A stretch of DNA of 64,000 nucleotides from Nakamurella alba (GTDB lineage Bacteria; Actinomycetota; Actinomycetes; Mycobacteriales; Nakamurellaceae): positions 1,054,001-1,118,000 of the forward strand of contig NZ_WLYK01000001.1 of the NCBI RefSeq assembly GCF_009707545.1, in the 5' to 3' direction. The translations under genes were made by a program, and so were the position numbers. The notes below the pieces were generated by a model, which was not told the origin of the DNA, did not search any database, and saw only the letters and a program-made list of their open reading frames with translations. This document shows, piece after piece, positions 21,054 through 30,161 of this stretch; the first letter of the stretch is position 1; each line of letters starts with the position of its first letter.

Positions 21054-21401
21054 CACACTTACCATGTGTCCGACGCCGCCGCTGTCCTCGATGCGCTGGG
21101 TCATCCGTCCCGGCGGTTGATCCTCGAGTCGTTGCGCGGTGGGCCGCTACCTGTCGGCGTGCTGGCCGAGCGGCTGCCGATCTCCAGACCTGCTGTCTCG
21201 CAGCACCTCCGGGTGCTGCGCGAGGCGGACCTGGTGCAGGAGACGGTGGTCGGCACCCGCCACGAGTACCGGCTCGACGCCCGCGGACTGCAGCGGGTCA
21301 GGGAGTGGGCGGACAGCCTGTGGGGCGACACCCTTGCCGCCTTCGCCGATCTCGCTGCCTCGGAGGCCCGGGGCGGCCCAGTGCCCGAGGAGCCCTCATG
21401 A
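21051..21401 (+). CDS. ArsR-family transcriptional regulator
   Basis: Winged-helix regulator of 116 residues. LDALGHPSRRLILESLRGG and ISRPAVSQHLRVLREADLV are the classic ArsR DNA-binding segments. No clustered metal-binding cysteines are present, so it belongs to the non-metal group commonly paired with SRPBCC/AHSA1 proteins. Start choice: GTG 21051 lies in a palindrome and lacks a clear Shine-Dalgarno; GTG 21066 is the alternative. Its stop overlaps the SRPBCC start by 4 nt. Confidence 0.85.
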   Translation: MHTYHVSDAAAVLDALGHPSRRLILESLRGGPLPVGVLAERLPISRPAVSQHLRVLREADLVQETVVGTRHEYRLDARGLQRVREWADSLWGDTLAAFADLAASEARGGPVPEEPS

Positions 21402-21874
21402 CCGCCACCGAACCAGGCATCTCCGTGCGGCGCAGCGTCACGGTGCCGCTGCCACCGCAGCGCGCCTTCGACCTCTTCGCCGTCAGGATGGGCGCCTTCT
21501 GGCCCCGGGCCTACAGCATCGGTGCCGCGCCGATGGCCGATCTCGTCGTGGAGCCCGGGCCCGGTGGCCGTTGGTACGAGGTCGGGGAGGACGGCAGCGA
21601 GTGCACCTGGGGGAGCGTGCTCGTCTGGGAACCGCCGCACCGCATCGTGCTGGCCTGGCAGATCGACGACACCTGGCACTACCGCGAGGATCTGGTCACC
21701 GAGGTCGAGGTGGTCATCACCGCCGACGGTGCCGGCGGCAGCACCCTCGACCTCGAGCACCGGCATCTGGAACGGATGGGGCCGGCCGGCGAGTCGATGC
21801 GGGCGGTGTTCGGCGGCGACCACGGCTGGCGCGGCATCCTCGCCGGCCTGGTCACCGCCGCCACCGCGCCCTGA
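21398..21874 (+). CDS. SRPBCC/AHSA1-domain protein
   Basis: Protein of 158 residues with the START-like ligand-binding fold (Activator of Hsp90 ATPase homologue 1 type). VRRSVTVPLPPQRAFDLFA opens the domain and RWYEVGEDGSECTWGSVLVWEPPHRIVLAW is the central sheet. Such proteins are routinely translated with an ArsR regulator, as here through the ATGA overlap. Their ligands are mostly unknown. Confidence 0.85.
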   Translation: MTATEPGISVRRSVTVPLPPQRAFDLFAVRMGAFWPRAYSIGAAPMADLVVEPGPGGRWYEVGEDGSECTWGSVLVWEPPHRIVLAWQIDDTWHYREDLVTEVEVVITADGAGGSTLDLEHRHLERMGPAGESMRAVFGGDHGWRGILAGLVTAATAP

Positions 21875-21881
21875 CCGGTAA

Positions 21882-22094
21882 CTACTCGACGCCGATCATC
21901 ACCTCGGTCGACTTCACCAGCACCGTGGCCGGCTTGCCGGGCTCCAGTCCGAGCTCCTCGACGGCCTCCTTGGTGATCGACGCGGTGATCACCTGCTCAC
22001 CACCGTCCAGGCGCACCTTGACGGTGGCCATGACCGCGCCGACGGTCACCTCGGTGACGGTGCCGCTGAGCTGGTTGCGGGTGGACAGGCGCAC
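21882..22094 (-). CDS. Molbindin (Mop/TOBE-domain molybdopterin- or molybdate-binding protein)
   Basis: Protein of 70 residues consisting of one TOBE/Mop domain, starting with MRLSTRNQLSGTVTEV and ending STEVMIGVE, close to the usual molbindin length of about 68-70. These bind molybdate or tungstate as oligomers for storage or homeostasis. GTG 22094 is preceded by GGAGGAG 5 nt away. No molybdate transporter is next to it. Confidence 0.9.
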   Translation of the reverse strand: MRLSTRNQLSGTVTEVTVGAVMATVKVRLDGGEQVITASITKEAVEELGLEPGKPATVLVKSTEVMIGVE

Positions 22095-22199
22095 GGGAAC
22101 TCCTCCGGATCGGGTGTGAGACCTCCACGGTAGTGGCGAGAACCGTGTCCCGCCAACGGATCCGCATCTGCGGACGATCCGGGGCGCACCGCCCGGGAA

Positions 22200-22928
22200 T
22201 CAGGGGGCGATGTCACCGCGGCGCCGCCACCGCTCGGCGAGCAGTCCGACGATCAGGGCCACGAACGTGACCAGGAACACCTGCCCGACGACCGCCTCGG
22301 ACACCGTGAGCAACCGTGCCAGCCGGCTGCGGGGGACCAGGTCGCCGATGCCCAGCGTTGCCAGGTTGCTCAGGCTGAAGTACATGAACTCCGGCGGGTT
22401 GGCCGGCGTCCGGAAGAAGCCGTCCTGCAGGTCGTGCACCGTGCGGAACAGGTAGTAGTAGCTGACCGAGATCAGCAGGTACGCACTGATCGCACCCTGC
22501 ACCGTCCGCAGCGTGACCTCCCGGTGCCGCAGCAGCCGGGCCACCACGACGACGGTGGCGGCGAGCGACAGCACCAACCAGACCACCGGCGCCGCCGTCG
22601 GGTTCGCATCGGCGGGCGACGCCGTGTGCACCAGCCCCAGCACCACCAGGGTGAGGGACAGGGCGACGGACAGCCCGACCACCACGTCCGCGATCCTGAT
22701 CCAGACGAGTGCGACACCCGCCGCGCGCAGCGATAGCAACAGGGTCGCGCCCACGGACACCGTCACCGCCAGGCCGCCGAGCCGCGGCAGCAGGCCGTCG
22801 GACAGCGAGTCGACGCCGAACAACGACAGGCAGACCACCGAGGTGGCGGTGAGTGCGAGCAGCGTGCCGAACCGGTCGACGTGCCGGGACCGGTTGTCGA
22901 ACACCGCAGGTGGGGTCCAGCGCGCCAT
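22200..22928 (-). CDS. Two-TM-type potassium channel with atypical selectivity filter
   Basis: Membrane protein of 242 residues. Four hydrophobic segments (about 20-135) precede a pore module: a helix at SAYLLISVSYYYLF, pore loop FSLSNLATLGIGDLVPRS and last helix TVSEAVVGQVFLVTFVALIVGLLAERW. The filter reads TLGIGD where channels normally have TVGYGD or TVGFGD. No RCK/TrkA regulatory domain follows. ATG 22928 is preceded by AGGAG at 5 nt; longer starts lack this. Confidence 0.82.
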   Translation of the reverse strand: MARWTPPAVFDNRSRHVDRFGTLLALTATSVVCLSLFGVDSLSDGLLPRLGGLAVTVSVGATLLLSLRAAGVALVWIRIADVVVGLSVALSLTLVVLGLVHTASPADANPTAAPVVWLVLSLAATVVVVARLLRHREVTLRTVQGAISAYLLISVSYYYLFRTVHDLQDGFFRTPANPPEFMYFSLSNLATLGIGDLVPRSRLARLLTVSEAVVGQVFLVTFVALIVGLLAERWRRRGDIAP

Positions 22929-23110
22929 CCGTGCTCCTGCCGTGTGGTGATCGAGCAGCATTCTGCCGGGCACCGCCCCGTCCCGTCCCGGACGCGCGCC
23001 CCGGCCGAAGGTCACGGAACGATCACGGCGGACAACCGGCGGTCGTGGTCGGAATGATCAGATCTCGATCCGGTCTCGGTGACGCCGTGATGATCCAATC
23101 GCTGTTCTGT

Positions 23111-23156
23111 CCGGGGCAGGTGCAGGTCAGGATCGGACCCGACCCACCTGCCCCGG
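23111..23156 (+). promoter_or_regulatory. Long perfect hairpin in the 5' region of the sigma-factor gene
   Basis: CCGGGGCAGGTG (23111-23122) pairs perfectly over 12 bp with 23145-23156 around a 22-nt loop that can itself pair GGTC with GACC. It lies between two divergent genes, so it is not a terminator of a known upstream gene; it would be in the sigma-factor leader, 75 nt before the GTG. Otherwise the 303-nt interval 22929-23231 shows no convincing gene or promoter. Confidence 0.55.
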
Positions 23157-23231
23157 CAACGGCGCAGACGGTGGGAGCCGACGGAGGTCGAGACCACGGC
23201 CGACCGGCGGCGAGGACCACAGGAGTACCGC

Positions 23232-24041
23232 GTGACCCAGCAGCACCTCTCCGCATCGCAGACCGGCACCGCCCTTGACGATCCCGACGGGAGCGGCGAT
23301 CCGCAGGCCGACGTCCTGCTCCAGGAACTCGTCGCCGCCCGCGCGGCCGGCGACGAGCGACTGATCACCAGGGCCGAGACCGCCGTCATCACCCATCACC
23401 TGCCCCGGGCGCGACGGATCGCCCGGCGCTACAGCGGCCGCGGCGCCTCCATGGACGACCTGGAGCAGCAGGCGCGGCTCGGCCTGGTGCAGGCGGTGCG
23501 GCGGTGGCAGCCGGGCCGGGCGCCGAGCTTCATGGCGTTCGCGGCGCCCACCATGGACGGCTCGATCAAGCGGTGGTTCCGGGACAGCCTGACCACCATC
23601 CGACGGCCGCGGTCGCTGCAGGAGGCCGCGCCGGTGATCCGCACCGCCCGCGAGGAGCTGGCGCACACGACCGGCCGCGAACCGTCGGCGCAGGAACTGG
23701 CGGACATCACCGGGATGCCGCTGAGCGAGATCCGCGAGTGGCAACGGTCCGCGGTGATCTGCAATCCCGGGTCCCTGGACGGCGTGCCCGACCCGGACGG
23801 GGTCGCCCCGGTCCGCGACGACGGGCTGGACCGGGTCGAGCTCCGCCGTGACCTGGCCGGCGCGTGGGCCCGGCTCACGGTCCGGGAGCGGAAGGTGATC
23901 GCGCTGCACTACTGGGACGACATGAGCCAGGCGGCGATCGGCGAGGTCATCGGGGTCAGCCAGATGCAGGTCAGCCGGATCCTCTCGAAGGCCATCTCCA
24001 CGCTGTCCACGGAGGTGACCGCCGAGGTGCCCGCCGCCTGA
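23232..24041 (+). CDS. SigB/SigF-type (group 3) RNA polymerase sigma factor
   Basis: Sigma-70 family protein of 269 residues. Region 2 contains RYSGRGASMDDLEQQARLGLVQAVRRW and FAAPTMDGSIKRWFRD. Region 3 spans about 130-175 (TGREPSAQELADITG). Region 4 holds LTVRERKVIALHYWDDMSQAAIGEVIGVSQMQVSRIL. This layout matches stress or differentiation sigma factors of actinobacteria. GTG 23232 is preceded by AGGAG. No anti-sigma or anti-anti-sigma gene is adjacent, which is unusual for the class. The leader hairpin at 23111-23156 may control its expression. Confidence 0.9.
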   Translation: MTQQHLSASQTGTALDDPDGSGDPQADVLLQELVAARAAGDERLITRAETAVITHHLPRARRIARRYSGRGASMDDLEQQARLGLVQAVRRWQPGRAPSFMAFAAPTMDGSIKRWFRDSLTTIRRPRSLQEAAPVIRTAREELAHTTGREPSAQELADITGMPLSEIREWQRSAVICNPGSLDGVPDPDGVAPVRDDGLDRVELRRDLAGAWARLTVRERKVIALHYWDDMSQAAIGEVIGVSQMQVSRILSKAISTLSTEVTAEVPAA

Positions 24042-24096
24042 GCAACCGCACAGCCGCGGCGAACGTCCGCCACGCGGCACGCTGATGCATGATGGT

Positions 24097-24120
24097 CACT
24101 CAGTTTCCTGGAACGGAGTG
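24097..24120. promoter_or_regulatory. Possible TetR operator
   Basis: Nested inverted repeats immediately before the TetR-type gene: TTCC-T-GGAA centred on 24109, flanked by CACTC (24097-24101) and GAGTG (24116-24120), which are one base off perfect register. Confidence 0.35.
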
Positions 24121-24125
24121 CCGGA

Positions 24126-24878
24126 ATGCCGTCCGCGAGCCAGGGGGGCTCCGAAGACAGGGGTGTGACTGCACCCCCGTTGCCGGCGCCGTCCCGCCCG
24201 GTCAAGCCGTACCACGCCGGACTCGGTGCGGAGGCGGTGGTGGACGCCGCCGTCGAGCTGACCGCCGAGTCCGCCCTGACCTCCTGGACGATCCGCGACC
24301 TGGCCCGCCGTCTCGGCGTCTCCCCGTCCGTGATCTACCACCACCTCCCGGGCCGCCCCGACATCATGTGGGCGGTGGTCGAGCGGGTGCTGTCGACCTT
24401 CCCCCGCGCGGGCACCGACCTGCCGTGGCAGCAGTGGTTCCGTACCACCATGCCGGACCTGGTCACCCACCTGTCGCACCATCCGGGCACGGTCCGGTTC
24501 CTGTCGCTCAACGGCCCGGCCACCGCGTCCGGCATCCGGCTGGTCGACGACGGGATCACGGTGCTGCGCCGCGGCGGGTTCGCCGACCGGTCGCCGGAGA
24601 TCTTCTCGGTGCTGTTCAACAGCACCCTGCTGGTCGGCGCCATCAACGAGGACCGGGGGAACGAGGCACCCGACCTCACCGCGGCGGCGCTGCGCTCGAT
24701 CGCCAAGGCCGGGCCGCTGCCCGCCGGCACCCAGGAGCTGCAGGACTACTCGGTCCGGTTCGCGACCGACCCGGATCTGCGCGGCCGGGTCGCGTCCTAC
24801 CTGCGCTTCACCGTCGACCTGCTGATCGCCGGTTTGGAGAGCGATCCGGCACTCCGCCCGGAGGCAGGGGCTTCCTAG
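24126..24878 (+). CDS. TetR-family transcriptional regulator
   Basis: Protein of 250 residues. The helix-turn-helix is at about residues 52-75 ([21 protein letters not shown]), followed by a helical ligand-binding domain resembling the TetR_C group found with drug-efflux genes. The first 35 residues are disordered-looking. The next gene, of the YnfA family, starts 10 nt after its stop, so it probably controls that gene and itself. Confidence 0.87.
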   Translation: MPSASQGGSEDRGVTAPPLPAPSRPVKPYHAGLGAEAVVDAAVELTAESALTSWTIRDLARRLGVSPSVIYHHLPGRPDIMWAVVERVLSTFPRAGTDLPWQQWFRTTMPDLVTHLSHHPGTVRFLSLNGPATASGIRLVDDGITVLRRGGFADRSPEIFSVLFNSTLLVGAINEDRGNEAPDLTAAALRSIAKAGPLPAGTQELQDYSVRFATDPDLRGRVASYLRFTVDLLIAGLESDPALRPEAGAS

Positions 24879-24888
24879 GATCGTCCGC

Positions 24889-25224
24889 ATGAACACCCTG
24901 CGCTCGATCGTCCTGTTCCTGGTGGCCGCGGTGGCCGAGATCGGCGGCGCCTGGCTGATCTGGCAGGGCGTGCGCGAGCACAAGGGTCTGCTGTGGATCG
25001 GCGGCGGGGTGATCGCGCTGGGTCTCTACGGTTTCGTGGCGACTCTGCAGCCGGACGCCAACTTCGGCCGGATCCTCGCCGCGTACGGCGGGATCTTCGT
25101 GGCCGGGTCGCTGGCCTGGGCGATGGTCGTCGACAGGTTCCGCCCGGACCGCTGGGACGTCATCGGTGCGGTGGTCTGCCTGGTCGGCGTGGCGGTCATC
25201 ATGTACGCGCCGCGGCAGGCCTGA
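24889..25224 (+). CDS. YnfA-family small membrane protein
   Basis: Membrane protein of 111 residues with four predicted helices: [56 protein letters not shown] and [20 protein letters not shown]. It matches UPF0060/YnfA, a relative of small multidrug-resistance exporters. [11 protein letters not shown] with the membrane glutamate is the family hallmark. Coupling with a TetR regulator supports an efflux role, but the substrate is unknown. Confidence 0.9.
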   Translation: MNTLRSIVLFLVAAVAEIGGAWLIWQGVREHKGLLWIGGGVIALGLYGFVATLQPDANFGRILAAYGGIFVAGSLAWAMVVDRFRPDRWDVIGAVVCLVGVAVIMYAPRQA

Positions 25225-25230
25225 GGCGGG

Positions 25231-26271
25231 TCAGCCCGCCTGGCTGCGCAGCCGGCCGACCTGCTCGGGCACGCGCTCGGCGCCCTGCTCGGCGTGCAGT
25301 TCCATCGGGTCGAAGCCGTGCTGCGGGGTGAGCGTCGGGTACTGCATGTGCTTGATCCGCTCCAGCGACTCCTCGAGCAGGATCCGGTTGGTGCGCTGCA
25401 GATCCACGATCACCAGCAGTGCGAAGCAGAACAACGAGGCCACCAGCAGCGAGCTGCCCAGGATCAGCGACTGGATGTGGCCGTTGGAGTCGTCCAGGAA
25501 GAACAGGATGCCGAACCGGATGAACGGGATCAGGCCGAGGACCAGCAGCACGGAGCCCAGGGTGGCCAGGATCGCGTACGGCCGGAACATCAGGTAGCTG
25601 CGGACGATGGCGGCGCCCGACTTGAACATGTGGTGCCAGATGTTCTTGAACAGCCGGGACTCACGGGTCTTGGCGTTCGTCTCGATCGGCACGCTGGCGA
25701 TCCGCAGCCGGCGGTTGCCGGCCTGGATGATGGTCTCCATGCAGTAGCTGAACTGCGTGATGATGTTCAGCCGGAACAGCGAGGCGCGCGAATAGGCGCG
25801 GAAGCCGCTGGCCGCGTCCGGCAGCTTGGTGCCGGCGGCGCGGTTGACCACGCCGCTGCCGAACGACTGCATCTTCTTCTTGAACGGGGAGAAGTGCGCG
25901 ATGGTGGCCGTCTGCCGGTCGCCGATCACGATGTCGGCGGTCCCGTTGACGATCGGCTGCACCAGATCGGTGATCCGCTCCTGCGGGTACTGGTTGTCGC
26001 CGTCGGTGTTGACCACGATGTCGGCGCCCTGCGCCATGGCGTAGTCGATGCCGTCCCGGAACGACCGGGCCAGGCCCATGTTCCGGGTGTGCCGGACGAT
26101 GTGCTTGACGCCGAGCGACTGGGCGACCTCGACGGTGCGGTCGGTCGAGCCGTCGTCGATGACCAGGATCTCGATGACGTCGATGCCCGGGATGGACGTC
26201 GGGATCGAGCGGATCACGTCCGGGAGGGTCTGCTCCTCGTTGAGGCAAGGGATCTGCACGAGGAGTTTCAT
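25231..26271 (-). CDS. Membrane-anchored GT2 glycosyltransferase
   Basis: Glycosyltransferase family 2 protein of 346 residues (dolichol/polyprenyl-phosphate sugar transferase type). MKLLVQIPCLNEEQTLPDVI opens the GT-A fold, ILVIDDGSTDRT binds the nucleotide and VNTDGDNQYP provides the metal-binding acids. Two C-terminal membrane helices lie at about 235-260 and 280-305. It likely transfers a sugar to a lipid carrier or wall glycan on the cytoplasmic face. A 110-nt gap separates it from the aminotransferase gene upstream. Confidence 0.87.
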   Translation of the reverse strand: MKLLVQIPCLNEEQTLPDVIRSIPTSIPGIDVIEILVIDDGSTDRTVEVAQSLGVKHIVRHTRNMGLARSFRDGIDYAMAQGADIVVNTDGDNQYPQERITDLVQPIVNGTADIVIGDRQTATIAHFSPFKKKMQSFGSGVVNRAAGTKLPDAASGFRAYSRASLFRLNIITQFSYCMETIIQAGNRRLRIASVPIETNAKTRESRLFKNIWHHMFKSGAAIVRSYLMFRPYAILATLGSVLLVLGLIPFIRFGILFFLDDSNGHIQSLILGSSLLVASLFCFALLVIVDLQRTNRILLEESLERIKHMQYPTLTPQHGFDPMELHAEQGAERVPEQVGRLRSQAG

Positions 26272-26382
26272 CGCTCTGGCACCTTCGTGGTTCGGTCGGC
26301 AGGACCGGCCGACCGGAGCCGACCGACGGACCCGCTGGTGGTGGTCCGACCGCCGGGTACACCGGCGGTGCAGCGCCCGAGT

Positions 26383-27594
26383 CTACTTGTTCGACGGGCC
26401 GGATCCCGACAGGTGCGCGCCGACCAGCTCCGACATGCGGGTCAGGCCGGCCACCAGGACGTCGTCGGGCAGCCCGGAGAAGTTGACCCGGGCGTGGGAG
26501 GCCGGACCGGCGACCGGGAAGAACGTGGCACCGGGGACGTACGCCACCTTGCCCTGCGGGAGCAGCACGTCCTGCATGAGGGCGGCGGTGTCCACGCCGT
26601 CCGGGAAGGTGAGCCAGGTGAACAGGCCACCCTCCGGTGCGGTGTGCCGGACGCCGGCCGGCATCCGCTCGTCCAGCACGGACAGGGCCAGGTCCCGTTT
26701 GCGCCGGTACGCGGCGACGATGGTCGCGATGTGCGCGTCGATGTCGTACCGGTCCAGGTAGGCCGAGGCGGCCGCCATGGTGAGCGTGCTGCACTGGGTG
26801 TCCCCGGCCAGCTTCAGCAGGGACAACTTCTGCAGCACCTCCCCGTCGGCGAGCAGCCAACCCAGCCGGAACCCCGGCGCCAGGATCTTGGAGAAGCTGC
26901 CCAGGTGGACCACCCGGCCCTGGGTGTCCAGGCTCCTCAGCGTCGGCAGGTGGTCACCCTCGAACCGCAGCGACCGGTAGGGGGTGTCCTCGACCACCAG
27001 CAGGTCGTGCTCGTTCGCCAGCTCGATCAGCCGGCGGCGCCGCGGCAGGCTCATGGTGACGCCGGTCGGGTTCTGGAAGTCCGGGACGGTGTAGATCATC
27101 CGGGCCCGCGGCGAGTCGGCCAGCACCCGCTCGAGATCCTCGGTGTCCATGCCGTTCCCGTCGATCCGGACCGGGGCGTAGGTCGGCTCCATCGGGTTGA
27201 AGGCGATCAGTGCGCCGAGGAAGGTCGGGTCCTCGGTGATCACCGTGTCGCCCGGGTCCAGCACCAGCTTCGCGACCAGGTCCAGGCCCTGCTGGCCACC
27301 GCTGGTGATCAGCAGATCCTCTGCGGTGCAGGCGGTCCCGTCGGCGGTCAGCCGGTCGGCCACCTGCTCGCGCAGCCGCAGCAGCCCGGTCGAGCCGGCG
27401 TACTGCAGGACCCGGGAGTTGGCCGGGGTCAACAGGTCGTCGAAGATCGCGCGCAGCTCGTCGACCGGGAACAGTGCCGGGTCCGGGTAGCCGCCGCCGA
27501 AGGAGACGACCTCGGGATCCTCGCCGAGTCGCAACAACTCGCGGATGGCCGAGGGGCGGACCCGGTCGACCCGGGCGGCGAAACGGACGGTCAC
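26383..27594 (-). CDS. Class I/II PLP aminotransferase (2-aminoadipate/MocR-like)
   Basis: Fold-type I PLP enzyme of 403 residues. SGGQQGLDLVAKLVLDPGD and VPDFQNPTG are cofactor-pocket motifs and SFSKILAPGFRLGW carries the Schiff-base lysine. ARVNFSGLP near the C-terminus holds the arginine that binds the substrate carboxylate. Similar proteins are annotated as LysN-type 2-aminoadipate or aromatic/branched-chain aminotransferases, and sequence alone does not decide. There is no N-terminal helix-turn-helix, so it is not a full MocR regulator. GTG 27594 follows GGAG. Confidence 0.85.
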   Translation of the reverse strand: MTVRFAARVDRVRPSAIRELLRLGEDPEVVSFGGGYPDPALFPVDELRAIFDDLLTPANSRVLQYAGSTGLLRLREQVADRLTADGTACTAEDLLITSGGQQGLDLVAKLVLDPGDTVITEDPTFLGALIAFNPMEPTYAPVRIDGNGMDTEDLERVLADSPRARMIYTVPDFQNPTGVTMSLPRRRRLIELANEHDLLVVEDTPYRSLRFEGDHLPTLRSLDTQGRVVHLGSFSKILAPGFRLGWLLADGEVLQKLSLLKLAGDTQCSTLTMAAASAYLDRYDIDAHIATIVAAYRRKRDLALSVLDERMPAGVRHTAPEGGLFTWLTFPDGVDTAALMQDVLLPQGKVAYVPGATFFPVAGPASHARVNFSGLPDDVLVAGLTRMSELVGAHLSGSGPSNK

Positions 27595-28248
27595 TGCTCG
27601 CTCCAGGGTGTACTCCGGGGTGGGTTGGTACCGGCGACGTTACCGGTCCGGGAAAACCCGTCGAACCGGACACGGCCCTGGGCTACCGTCTCCTGATGGG
27701 ACGGACCGTTGTCTTCCGGGACCTGCAGCGGGACGACTTCCCGCTGCTGGCACGTTGGCTCGCCGAACCGCAGGTGGCCCGGTGGTGGAACCACGCCTAC
27801 GACGAGGAGTCGCTGGAGAAGGACTTCGGGGCGGCCGTCGACGGCACCGACCCGACCCGGCTGCTGCTCGCGCACGTGGACTCCCTGGAGGGGATGCCCT
27901 TCGGGCTGCTGCAGCACTACCGGTTCGACTCCTACCCGGAGTACGGGGTGGAGCTGGGGCCGCTGCTCTCGGTGCCGGCAGGTGCGCTGTCCATCGACTA
28001 CCTGATCGGCGAGAGTTCCTGCCGTGGAATGGGTCTCGGCGCGGAGATGATCCGGGCGGGGGTGTCCGACGGCTGGGCCGGGCATCCCGGCAGCGACGAC
28101 GTCATCGTCCCGGTCGCGGCCGGCAACCACGCCTCCCGGCGGGCCCTGCTGCGTGCCGGTTTCCGCGAGATCGCATGGGGCCCACTGGAGCCGGACAACC
28201 CGATCGACCCGCCGGAGCACGTGGTGCACGGGATCCGGCGGCCGGGGC

Positions 28249-29349
<1,101 letters not shown>

Positions 29350-29404
29350 AACGGACCAGCCTACGCGGCCGGTCGGGGTGCTCCGGTGCTCCCGTCGGTA
29401 CCGG

Positions 29405-29833
29405 TCAGGATCCCGCCGGGCGGAAGTCGTACCGGACGTCCGCGGTGCTGCGGTCCCGGCCGTCGGTCCGCCGGGCCACGAAGTGGTCGGGCGGCGGCAG
29501 GTCGGCGACGCCGGGTGTCCCGGTCCCCGCCTCGGTCTCCGGCCCCGGATCCGGTTCCGCGACCGCGAAGATGACCGGCCGCTCGAACCGGGCCTGGACG
29601 GTGAATCGCCCGGCGCCGGTGTACTCGCCGGTGGCCGGGGCCGATCCGTCGGCGGGCACCAGTTCGACCCGGCTCCACGACACGAAACGCAGCCGCTCGC
29701 CGGACGGGGCGACGTAGCTGCCGTCCATCCGCGGCCGGAACCAGGTGGCCGTGGGCTCGTCACCGCGCAGCGGTTCCTCCGGACCGGCCTTCCCGCCGCC
29801 GGACCCCCGGCGCAGTGAACCGAAGATGCCCAT
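29405..29833 (-). CDS. Hypothetical protein upstream of prfB
   Basis: Predicted protein of 142 residues from ATG 29833 ([15 protein letters not shown]). It has no signal peptide or membrane segment; the centre ([29 protein letters not shown]) looks folded and beta-rich. I do not recognise a family. It lies 55 nt upstream of prfB in the same direction and could be co-transcribed. Coding is supported by actinobacterial third-position GC and lack of an alternative frame. Confidence 0.6.
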   Translation of the reverse strand: MGIFGSLRRGSGGGKAGPEEPLRGDEPTATWFRPRMDGSYVAPSGERLRFVSWSRVELVPADGSAPATGEYTGAGRFTVQARFERPVIFAVAEPDPGPETEAGTGTPGVADLPPPDHFVARRTDGRDRSTADVRYDFRPAGS

Positions 29834-29862
29834 GGCCGCACCGTACCGCCGGTACCGGGGCT

Positions 29863-29939
29863 GAGCCCGTCCAGTGCCCGTCCGAGCCCGTCCAGTGCCC
29901 GTCCAGCGCCCGCCCGGAACCGAGCGCGGAACCGAGCGC
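29863..29939. repeat. Short tandem duplications upstream of the 142-residue gene
   Basis: Two perfect head-to-tail copies of a 21-bp unit (29863-29883 and 29884-29904, beginning GAGCCCGTCC) are followed by two perfect copies of GGAACCGAGCGC (29916-29927, 29928-29939). They lie in the 328-nt interval 29834-30161, where I see no gene and no clear promoter. Confidence 0.8.
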
Positions 29940-30161
29940 GGCGCCTGCGCATCGGCGTGCCCGGCACGGCCGTCACGCCGCGTTCGTCCGGATTGGCGAT
30001 CACATCGTGTCACCACGAATGACGGTACGGAAACTCCGGTGAAACGATCGGGTGGAAAGCACTGCGAGGAGCGCTGATCCGACGTACGCTCTCCATGCGC
30101 CCATTCGGAGTAGCAGGGTGCTGGTGACGTGCCGGTTCGTGGTCATTGGGGTAGGGCAGGC

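Noticed and set aside
29863-29939. CRISPR-like or mobile repeat upstream of the 142-residue gene
   Set aside because: Only two copies of each unit, directly adjacent with no spacers; simple tandem duplications.
29834-30161. Possible c-di-AMP (ydaO) riboswitch before the NlpC/P60 gene
   Set aside because: Such riboswitches often precede actinobacterial wall-hydrolase genes, but the conserved motifs of that class are not present in this interval.
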